Source: Actinocorallia sp039871655 | GTDB lineage: Bacteria > Actinomycetota > Actinomycetes > Streptosporangiales > Streptosporangiaceae | Direction: 5' to 3' | NCBI RefSeq assembly: GCF_039871655.1 | Contig: NZ_JBDPLZ010000010.1 | Span: forward strand, 124,001-188,000 | DNA length: 64,000 nucleotides | Shown here: positions 53,197-64,000 of the stretch, in pieces | Layout: each line of letters opens with the position of its first letter | Numbering within the stretch: the stretch's first letter is position 1 | Position numbers and translations under genes: made by a program | The notes under the pieces: model-generated | The model's input: the letters and a program-made list of their open reading frames with translations, nothing else | Databases searched by the model: none | Told to the model about the DNA's origin: nothing

Positions 53197-54189
53197 TCAC
53201 GGTGTGAGGCCCTCGGGCTCGGCGGTGCCGGCGGTCCGGTCGCGGTGGTGGCGCCGCATGAACAGCCAGGTGATCCAGCCGATGCCGATGATGAAGCCGA
53301 AGCTGATGAGGCGGTAGAGCACGACCGTCGCGATCGCGGTCGGGGCGTCGACGCCGCCGGTGAGGAGGCCGAGGATCAGGGCGCTGTCGATGATGCCGAG
53401 CCCGCCGGGAACGATCGTGAGGGTGCCGGCGGCCATGCCCGCGCAGAAGGCCAGCAGCAGTTGGGTGGCGTTGATGCCGGTGTCGCTGACGGCCTGGAGG
53501 CACATCCACAGGCAGACGGCGTCCAGCAGCCAGTTGAGCAAAGCGTAGACCCCGGCCGCGGCGGCGTGAGCGGGGCCGAGCCGGGCGGCGCGCAGCTGGT
53601 CGGCGAAGGCGCGGATACGGTCGAGGTCGCGGGTGGCCGGCTGATGCCGGAGCCGGTTGATCCGTGCCAGCGCGGCGCGGGTGGCCGGCTCCAGAGCCTC
53701 GGGTCGGTGGGTGGTCTGCCGGACACCCAGCGTGATCAGGAGACCGGCGAGGGTGAAGCCGGCGAGGGTGTGCCAGGACGGGGCGCCGCGGGCCGCGAGG
53801 GCTCCGCCGGTGGTGACGGCTGCGAGGGCGGCGGCCGAGAAGATGCCCGACAGCGCGATGCACCAGGAGGCGATGGCGGGGGTGGCGCCGAAGCGGCGCA
53901 TCTGCTGGTAGTTGAAGCGGGTGGAGAACGCCGGTCCGCCCGGGAGGGTGACGCTGAGGGAGTGGGCGGCGTAGGCGAGGGCGACGTGGCGGTGGATCGG
54001 CACGCGCACACCGGCGGAGCGCAGCAGGCGGCGTTGCATCCGCGCGTACATGACCATGGCGGCCAGCTCCACGATGACGGCGGAGGTGAGCCAGCCGGGC
54101 TGCGGCGCGCGCAGCTGCGACAGCGCCGAGGTCAGGGACGGCCAGCCCAGCGCCAGCTCGACGGCGAAAAGCGCGAGCACGGCGGCCAT
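53197..54189 (-). CDS. YbhN/LPG-synthase-type integral membrane protein
   Basis: Polytopic protein of at least 330 aa with about eight hydrophobic helices, of the UPF0104/lysylphosphatidylglycerol synthase transmembrane group. Conserved-looking elements are SVTLPGGPAFSTRFNYQQMRRFG and TIVPGGLGIIDSALI. Relatives are flippase-like domains, but the cargo is unknown. The frame stays open upstream of the ATG and encodes a plausible start region (RKWLRR), so the real start may be a little further up, perhaps at a non-ATG codon. It converges with the SDR gene and shows no functional link with either neighbour. Confidence 0.8.
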   Translation of the reverse strand: MAAVLALFAVELALGWPSLTSALSQLRAPQPGWLTSAVIVELAAMVMYARMQRRLLRSAGVRVPIHRHVALAYAAHSLSVTLPGGPAFSTRFNYQQMRRFGATPAIASWCIALSGIFSAAALAAVTTGGALAARGAPSWHTLAGFTLAGLLITLGVRQTTHRPEALEPATRAALARINRLRHQPATRDLDRIRAFADQLRAARLGPAHAAAAGVYALLNWLLDAVCLWMCLQAVSDTGINATQLLLAFCAGMAAGTLTIVPGGLGIIDSALILGLLTGGVDAPTAIATVVLYRLISFGFIIGIGWITWLFMRRHHRDRTAGTAEPEGLTP

Positions 54190-54566
54190 GGCTCCACGTC
54201 GTAGCCACTTGCGCTCGAGTCGCCGCGGTGGGTGTCCGGCGCCGATGTCGCCGCTGTTCAGAGAAATGATCTTATTTTCAGGCTGTACGGGGGTTTTGTA
54301 GTCGATCGGCGTATCGTACGACCCTGGTCGGCTCCTCCCTCATGGAGGCCTACAGGAGAGGGGCGACGAAGACGCCGCGGTTCCCCATGAGCGTCGAGGT
54401 CAACGGCGAGGAGATCGGCCGCGACCTGCCGTCGAACATGGGCCGTTCGAGGACGGACACCCGTTGATCGCCTTCGCCGAGGCGGATGATCGTCGGCGGG
54501 TACGCGTCAGGCCCGGCAGCGCGAGTCGTACGAGCGCTGCCGGGCCTGACGGCGGTGCGGGAGAGG
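54190..54566. other. Intergenic region with no supported gene
   Basis: About 375 nt between the membrane-protein start and the carboxylase stop. It contains an A/T-rich patch near 54260-54300, a 41-codon open frame at 54341-54466 that I do not regard as a gene, and the long terminator hairpin at 54507. Confidence 0.5.
54507..54551. terminator. 17-bp terminator hairpin of the carboxylase gene
   Basis: Perfect 17-bp arms (54507-54523 and 54535-54551) with an 11-nt loop, placed 16 nt after the carboxylase stop on the minus strand. Confidence 0.75.
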
Positions 54567-60050
<5,484 letters not shown>

Positions 60051-60116
60051 CCGACCAGGCCCTTCTGCAGACAACGATGTGTGCGCCGCGGCACGGCGAT
60101 CCTCGGCAGTGTTCAC

Positions 60117-60372
60117 CTTCCCGTCTACCGGTTGCAGACGCCATGCCAGAAACAGCGCATGCTGGGAGGCTCCGTTTGTAGGAAACGTCCAAAGCCGTCA
60201 GTCATCCGCTCCCGGGCAGGCGCATGTGGAAACGGACTAACGGTAGGTTTTATCGCACTTCGACTTTGGCGGGGAGACGAATTTCGGCGGTCCCGGGACG
60301 CGGCGGGCCCCGGGAGCTACCCAGCCCCGGGGCCCTTGTGTTCCGCTCTCCTGACACGCCGGCGGCGTTTAA
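60117..60372. other. Intergenic region between the carboxylase and tRNA-like units
   Basis: About 250 nt with no supported gene. It should hold the carboxylase promoter (reading leftwards) and ends with the hairpin at 60305-60335 below the tRNA-like units. Confidence 0.5.
60305..60335. terminator. 10-bp hairpin downstream of the tRNA-like units
   Basis: GGGCCCCGGG (60305-60314) pairs with CCCGGGGCCC (60326-60335) over an 11-nt loop. It lies 38 nt beyond the end of the second tRNA-like unit on the minus strand and may end its transcript. Confidence 0.6.
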
Positions 60373-60480
60373 GGGCGGGGATCATCCGTGATGACGGCGT
60401 GCTCCACCGTTGAGCTACCGCGCCACGTGGAGGCGCGGGCCGGATTCGAACCGGCAACCCGCCGAACCGCGTCCCCGCCC
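60373..60480 (-). tRNA. Permuted tRNA-like unit B (3' half before 5' half)
   Basis: On the minus strand the order is: flank GGGCGGGGA (60480-60472); CGGCG (60464-60460); GGTT; a perfect T-arm with loop TTCGAAT (60455-60439); 3' acceptor strand CCGCGCC (60438-60432); T73; CCA; 3 nt; then 5' acceptor strand GGCGCGG (60424-60418); TA; a D-arm GCTC/GAGC with loop AACGGTG; A; CGCCG (60399-60395); 13 nt; and TCCCCGCCC (60381-60373). The acceptor strands pair 7/7, CGCCG pairs 5/5 with CGGCG as an anticodon stem, and the outer flanks pair 9/9. Every tRNA part is thus present, but the halves are swapped. The mature anticodon loop is unclear: no U33 is obvious. U73 is typical of Gly or Cys tRNAs. Functional status unproven. 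Confidence 0.6.
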
Positions 60481-60506
60481 GGTCGATCCGGCGATGAGCG
60501 GTGCGT

Positions 60507-60636
60507 GCTGAGATTGGAGCGAGAGCCTGAGATTGACCGGGCTGCCTCTACCGATTGGGCCACCCCGACCCGTGTGTCGGGGGCGGGATTCGAACCCGCA
60601 CTGTCACCACTGTTCAGACTGAGCCTCATCCTCAGC
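60507..60636 (-). tRNA. Permuted tRNA-like unit A (Leu-like; 3' half before 5' half)
   Basis: On the minus strand: flank GCTGAGGATG (60636-60627); a stretch that may form a long variable arm; a perfect T-arm GCGGG-TTCGAAT-CCCGC (60599-60583); 3' acceptor strand CCCCGAC (60582-60576); A73; a 5-nt linker CACGG; then the 5' acceptor strand GTCGGGG (60569-60563); TG; a Leu-type D-arm (GCC, 11-nt loop CAATCGGTAGA, GGC); GCCCG; and a loop-like GTCAATC with T33 and CAA at 60535-60533. The acceptor pairs are 7/7. The flanks can form a 10-bp helix with one wobble and one mismatch. A73, the 3-bp D-stem and the CAA triplet all point to leucine. No clean 3' partner for GCCCG was found, and CCA is not encoded. 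Confidence 0.55.
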
Positions 60637-60638
60637 TT

Positions 60639-60677
60639 TCCGGGCCTTCGGCCCGGACCCCCGCGCTCCAGCGGGGG
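60639..60677. terminator. Two adjacent hairpins between the protein gene and tRNA-like unit A
   Basis: TCCGGGCC/GGCCCGGA (60639-60657, 3-nt loop) and CCCCCGC/GCGGGGG (60658-60677, 6-nt loop) stand side by side, starting 10 nt after the stop of the minus-strand gene. They may terminate its mRNA or act as processing signals separating mRNA from the tRNA-like precursor. Confidence 0.55.
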
Positions 60678-60686
60678 AGTCTTCGA

Positions 60687-61418
60687 TCAGGCGAACAGGT
60701 AACCGAACACGGCGTCACCGACCCGCTGGTCGACGACGTCGATCCCGTTCGCCTCCTCGCGAGCGTACTTCACCGCGGCCATGAGCTTCTCGACGCGCTC
60801 CCGCAGCTCGTTGACCCGCCTGGCCGGCATGGCGCCCGAGAACCCGACCTTGGTCCAGGTGCCGACGATGACGTCCTCGGTGTAGGTCTCGACCTGGGCG
60901 GGGTGCTTGTCCGTCGCCTCGTACAGGACGTGCGCCCGCGGGACCTTCTTCGTCCGGGTCGTGCGGACCGGCTCCGTGCGCCAAGCGTCCGCGGACTCGT
61001 CGAAGGTCCAGGTCTCGGCGGCGTCCAGGACCGGGAGCTTCCCGATGAGGGTCTGCAGGTCGGTGAGCTGCTTCTCGAGGAACAGCAGGTAGGTGACCGG
61101 CACGTCGGACAGGATGGTCCGGCCGTCCACGACGACGTCCGCACGCGCCTCGCAGTTCGCCCGGTCCTTGGTCGCGACCACGTCGAACAGCCGCGACAGG
61201 GCGGTTCCGGCCTCCCGCAGGACGTCCTCGGCCCGTACCTGGACCCGGGTCGACTCCGGAGGCAGGACCTCGCCCTCGTCGTCGTTCGGCTGGTACGTCC
61301 GCGAGATGCCGGACAGCAGGGCCGGCTTCTGCAGCCGGTGGTAGGCGTCGGTCAGGTCCCGCTGGGTCCGGGACTTGGTCCCCTTTTCCACCGCGATGAT
61401 CTGGTTCAGCTTGGACAC
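60687..61418 (-). CDS. Uncharacterised conserved-looking protein next to tRNA-like units
   Basis: Soluble 243-aa protein, charged throughout, with no signal peptide or membrane segment. It begins (M)SKLNQIIAVEKG and ends VGDAVFGYLFA; a middle section (VQVRAEDVLREAG, ADVVVDGRTIL, VTYLLFLEKQLTDLQTLIGKLPVLD) suggests a compact alpha/beta domain with helical hairpins. I cannot name its function; it resembles an actinobacterial domain of unknown function. GTG at 61418 is preferred over upstream starts because the extension looks non-coding-like and overlaps the TetR gene region. It is followed, on the same strand, by two hairpins and two permuted tRNA-like units, so a role with those RNAs is worth testing. 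Confidence 0.75.
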   Translation of the reverse strand: MSKLNQIIAVEKGTKSRTQRDLTDAYHRLQKPALLSGISRTYQPNDDEGEVLPPESTRVQVRAEDVLREAGTALSRLFDVVATKDRANCEARADVVVDGRTILSDVPVTYLLFLEKQLTDLQTLIGKLPVLDAAETWTFDESADAWRTEPVRTTRTKKVPRAHVLYEATDKHPAQVETYTEDVIVGTWTKVGFSGAMPARRVNELRERVEKLMAAVKYAREEANGIDVVDQRVGDAVFGYLFA

Positions 61419-61491
61419 CCGGCGAGCATACTGCGGCGCCTCCGAGACCGCCTTCGAATAAAACCGCGGGAAGAACGCAGGCCGCCCGGCG

Positions 61492-62073
61492 CTACGGGCG
61501 CAGGCCATCGCAGACCACAGCGAGGAGCCTGCGTCGGGCGTCGGTCTCGCCGCCGAGCCAGTCGCTGCCCGCGTACACGCCGATGAGCAGCGCCTTCACA
61601 TGCTGGGCGGTCACATCGCCGCGGACCGCGCCGGCCTGCTGCGCCCGGACCAGCAGGGCGGCCAGAGCCGCCAGCAGATCCTGGCCGGGCCGTTCGACGA
61701 GGCTCTGGACGTCGGTGCCCGCCCGGGTCAGCGCCCCGGTCAGCGCGCGGTTGCCCGCGCCGCACTCGACCATCAGCGCGAAGAAGCCGAAGAACGCGGC
61801 CCCGGGGTCGGGATGCTCCAGCCGGGAGCGGGCCTCTTCGGTCAGCTCCGTCATGTTGCCGACGACGATCGCCTCCAGCAGCGCCTCCTTGGTGGGGAAG
61901 TGTCGGTGGACGGTGCCGGCGCCGACCCCGGCCCGGCGCGCGATCTCGTCCAGCGGGACCGAGATCCCCTCGGACCCGAAGGCCTCTCGGGCGGCGGCGA
62001 GCACCCGTTCGCGGTTGCGCCGGGCGTCGGCGCGCAGCGGTCTGGCCGGTGAAGGCGCGGGCTCGGAGTTCAT
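61492..62073 (-). CDS. TetR-family repressor
   Basis: Regulator of 193 aa with an N-terminal helix-turn-helix (VPLDEIARRAGVGAGTVHRHFPTKEALLEAIV) and a variable ligand domain. It is divergent from an F420-type oxidoreductase gene 83 nt away, and the gap contains a palindrome suited to a TetR dimer. Repression of itself and of the neighbour is likely. The ligand is unknown. Confidence 0.93.
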   Translation of the reverse strand: MNSEPAPSPARPLRADARRNRERVLAAAREAFGSEGISVPLDEIARRAGVGAGTVHRHFPTKEALLEAIVVGNMTELTEEARSRLEHPDPGAAFFGFFALMVECGAGNRALTGALTRAGTDVQSLVERPGQDLLAALAALLVRAQQAGAVRGDVTAQHVKALLIGVYAGSDWLGGETDARRRLLAVVCDGLRP

Positions 62074-62118
62074 CGCCGTCTCTCGTCGATCGGGGCGGAT
62101 ATTCCGTACGATACCAAC

Positions 62119-62134
62119 CGGGGCGCACGCCCCG
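62119..62134. promoter_or_regulatory. Palindrome in the TetR divergent promoter region
   Basis: CGGGGCG-CA-CGCCCCG, with partial outer symmetry (ACCAA on the left, TTGGT on the right). It is centred between the TetR start and the oxidoreductase RBS, as expected for a TetR operator. Confidence 0.5.
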
Positions 62135-62156
62135 TTTATTGGTGCGGAGGGATGCG

Positions 62157-63062
62157 ATGGCCACGGAAGAGCAGTTCGAAGCCGCAGTGCGGTGGGGACG
62201 CGTGGGGGTCGGTCTGGCGGCTCCGGGCACCTCGGCCGAGGTGTGGCGCCAGGAGCTGGCCCGGCTGGAGGAGCTGGGGTACGGCTCGGTCTGGATCAAC
62301 GAGGGCATCGGCCGCGGTGAGGCGTTCTCCCAGCTCGGGTTGATGCTGGCGGCCACGCAGCGGCTGGTCATCGGCACGGGGATCGCCAACATCTGGGCCC
62401 GGCAGGCTCCCGTCATGCAGGCCGGCGCCGAGACGCTGGCCGCCGCCCACCCGGGCCGGCTGGCGCTCGGCCTGGGGGTCAGCGCACGCGTGCTGGTCGA
62501 GGCCTCCGGCCTCGCCTACGGCAAGCCGCTGGAGGCGATGAGCGCCTACCTGGACCGCATGGACGCCTCGAAGGGGCACGCGATCACCCCTGCCGTCCCG
62601 TTCCCGCGTCTGCTGGGCGCGCTCGGTCCCAAGATGCTGGAGCTGGCCGGGGAGCGGGCGGACGGCGCCTACCCGCACTCGATGCCGGTGGACAACACCG
62701 TGCTGGCCCGCAAGGCCCTCGGTCCCGGCAAGCTGCTGGTCGTCGGCGTCGCCGTCTTCCTCGACGACGACGTCGAGCATGCCCGGGGCCTGGCCCGCCA
62801 GTCGTCGCTGTTCAGGATCCCGGGCTCGCCGTACCTGGCCAACCTGCGCCGCCTGGGCTACACCGACGACGATCTGGGGCCTGAGCCGTCCGACCGCGTC
62901 ATCGACGCCATGTTCGCCTGCGGCCGCGCGGACGTCATCGCCGCCCGCGTCCGCGAGCACCTGGACGCCGGCGCCGACCACGTCGTCCTCCAGCCCATGG
63001 GCATGGACCTGACGACCCTGGTGGACCAGATCGAGGCGGTCTCCGGGCACCTCCCGTCCTGA
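62157..63062 (+). CDS. LLM-class (probably F420-dependent) oxidoreductase
   Basis: Luciferase-like (beta/alpha)8-barrel protein of 301 aa. Typical are the early VGVGLAAPG strand, YGSVWINEG, RLVIGTGIANIWARQAP, HPGRLALGLGVS and the late AGADHVVLQPMG. In actinomycetes such enzymes usually use coenzyme F420 and reduce or oxidise small organic molecules. The start is set by GGAGG before the ATG. Under likely control of the divergent TetR gene; a detoxification or redox-stress role is possible but not shown. A terminator follows. Confidence 0.9.
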   Translation: MATEEQFEAAVRWGRVGVGLAAPGTSAEVWRQELARLEELGYGSVWINEGIGRGEAFSQLGLMLAATQRLVIGTGIANIWARQAPVMQAGAETLAAAHPGRLALGLGVSARVLVEASGLAYGKPLEAMSAYLDRMDASKGHAITPAVPFPRLLGALGPKMLELAGERADGAYPHSMPVDNTVLARKALGPGKLLVVGVAVFLDDDVEHARGLARQSSLFRIPGSPYLANLRRLGYTDDDLGPEPSDRVIDAMFACGRADVIAARVREHLDAGADHVVLQPMGMDLTTLVDQIEAVSGHLPS

Positions 63063-63082
63063 ACGCGTGAAGCACGGCATGC

Positions 63083-63127
63083 CGAAGGCCCGGCCCGAGG
63101 TGACTCCCTCCCCAGGCCGGGCCTTCG
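63083..63127. terminator. Terminator hairpin after the LLM oxidoreductase
   Basis: CGAAGGCCCGGCC (63083-63095) pairs with GGCCGGGCCTTCG (63115-63127), 13 bp, over a 19-nt loop, 20 nt after the stop. Confidence 0.7.
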
Positions 63128-63227
63128 CTCTGGGCCCGGCTCAGCGGCCGACGTAAAGGAAAGACCCGGTAAAAGACAGGACAGCCGCCACTGTCCGCCG
63201 GGACTAGCGGGCGGAGAACATTCCGGT

Positions 63228-63803
63228 ATGAGCCCGATCCGCCATCCGGGAAGGTCGACACGCAAGCGTCTGGCCCTCGCCCTGTCCTGTACCGCCCTTC
63301 TTTCGGGAGCCATCACCGGATGTTCCGTCTTCGGGAAGGTCACAGAACGGGAACTGGAGCGTCAGATCGCGGAGGACCTGACCGGCTGGTTCGACGGCAG
63401 ACCCGAGGTGGACTGCGAAGGAGCTCCTGGAGACGGACGTGAAATGCGCTGCTCCGTCATCACCGTCCAGAAGGACACGTGGACCGTGGAGGCCACGGAC
63501 GTCTCCAACGGCGTCGGCCGGATCGACTACGAGATCCGCCAGATCGGGATGACGAGCGAGATCCCCAGGATCGAGCCGTACGACCTCGAGAACCAGATCA
63601 CCGAGATCCTGGGCGCCGAGCTGGGCGCCGAACCCATCGACATGGACTGCGACGAGCCGCTCAAGGGTGTGGTCGGCTCCGTCACGTACTGCAAAGCGCA
63701 CCACTACACCGGCGAGAAATGGATCGTCCACGTGGAAGTCACCGCAGTACAGGGCCAGGACATCAAGTACAAGCTCCATCGAACCCCCGCTGAAGCCCCG
63801 TGA
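63228..63803 (+). CDS. Predicted secreted lipoprotein 1
   Basis: Protein of 191 aa with a basic N-terminus, a hydrophobic signal (LALALSCTALLSGAITGC) and a lipobox ITGC, so it should be anchored outside the membrane through Cys32. The mature part is acidic, with two repeats of about 70 residues that resemble each other (RELERQIAEDLTGWF... and YDLENQITEILGAEL...), each with a pair of cysteines, in the style of DUF4333-type domains. Function unknown. A paralogue begins 7 nt after its stop. Confidence 0.85.
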   Translation: MSPIRHPGRSTRKRLALALSCTALLSGAITGCSVFGKVTERELERQIAEDLTGWFDGRPEVDCEGAPGDGREMRCSVITVQKDTWTVEATDVSNGVGRIDYEIRQIGMTSEIPRIEPYDLENQITEILGAELGAEPIDMDCDEPLKGVVGSVTYCKAHHYTGEKWIVHVEVTAVQGQDIKYKLHRTPAEAP

Positions 63804-63810
63804 GGACCCG

Positions 63811-64000
63811 ATGCGCAAGCTTCTGATCCCCCTCCTGCTCACCGCCCTTTTCGCCGGCTGCTCCGTCTACGGGGTCTCCAGCCTCCTCGGCTACGACCAC
63901 GGTTTCTCCTCCACGACGGGCCGCGAGCTGGAACGCCAGCTGGAGGAGGACCTGACCGGCTGGTTCGCCGCCCCTGTCTGGGCGGACTGCAGGGAGGACT
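63811..64000 (+). CDS. Predicted secreted lipoprotein 2 (cut by window end)
   Basis: Start of a second lipoprotein: a short signal MRKLLIPLLLTALFAGC with lipobox FAGC, then RELERQLEEDLTGWF, nearly the same as in the upstream gene. A GAGG box precedes the ATG. It runs off the window at 64000. Tandem duplication with the previous gene is clear; function unknown. Confidence 0.85.
   Translation, partial: MRKLLIPLLLTALFAGCSVYGVSSLLGYDHGFSSTTGRELERQLEEDLTGWFAAPVWADCRED

Noticed and set aside
54341..54466. Short open frame of 41 codons between the membrane protein and the carboxylase
   Set aside because: No ribosome site or family; a frame change would be needed to extend it. It may be a gene remnant but cannot be supported.
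60373..60636. Two ordinary tRNA genes in normal order, or one tRNA made from the 5' half of A and the 3' half of B
   Set aside because: The acceptor strands of A and B do not pair with each other, and no matching 5' acceptor strand lies at normal distance before either T-arm. Only the swapped order gives 7/7 pairing.

Overview
The window is high-GC actinomycete DNA. Coding is dense with G/C-ending codons, and there is a large NRPS assembly line, an MbtH protein, an F420-type luciferase-like oxidoreductase, PaaX/AraC/TetR regulators and a single-chain biotin carboxylase of a kind found in Actinobacteria. The genus cannot be fixed from this sequence. There is no rRNA, IS element, prophage or CRISPR array.

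Region 1 (1-31019, + strand) is most of a nonribosomal peptide cluster whose beginning lies before the window. Assembly-line order is: NRPS1, entered inside a condensation domain (C-A-T-C-A-T); a type II thioesterase; a SyrP-like Fe(II)/2-oxoglutarate oxygenase; a free-standing A-T protein with a glutamine-like code; NRPS2 (C-T-C-A*-T, A* degenerate); NRPS3 (A-C-T-C-A-T-C-A-T-TE); and MbtH. Two C-T modules have no adenylation domain, one A domain is decayed and one A domain has no carrier beside it, so loading in trans seems necessary. A second operon (24780-31019) adds an AsnRS-like ligase without anticodon-binding domain, a stand-alone glutamate-synthase FMN domain, an unrecognised small protein, an MFS exporter, a second 2-oxoglutarate oxygenase and an aldehyde dehydrogenase. 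It probably makes or modifies a building block and exports the product.

Region 2 (31057-54189) looks like a catabolic island for a nitrogen-containing aromatic or indolic compound. It holds a StyA1/StyA2B-type flavin monooxygenase pair with an SDR under an AraC regulator, a PaaX regulator, indolepyruvate:ferredoxin oxidoreductase subunits, a cyclase-family hydrolase, a second AraC regulator, a VOC protein, an NCS1 permease, a PYROXD2-like flavoprotein, a cupin, an acyl-CoA thioesterase, an FAH-family enzyme, a RidA-family protein, a fused anthraniloyl-CoA monooxygenase/reductase and another SDR. A plausible route is indole or indolepyruvate to anthranilate and anthraniloyl-CoA, then ring hydroxylation/reduction. 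A 12-nt motif recurs before two of its transcription units.

Region 3 (54567-64000) has a single-chain acyl-CoA carboxylase, then an unusual locus on the minus strand: an uncharacterised 243-aa protein gene followed by two tandem tRNA-like units in which the T-arm/3' acceptor half lies UPSTREAM of the 5' acceptor/D-arm half. In both, the seven acceptor pairs are perfect and the outer flanks can pair. These look like circularly permuted tRNA genes and are the most unusual signal here. A TetR/F420-oxidoreductase divergent pair and two tandem lipoprotein genes, the last cut by the window end, close the region.
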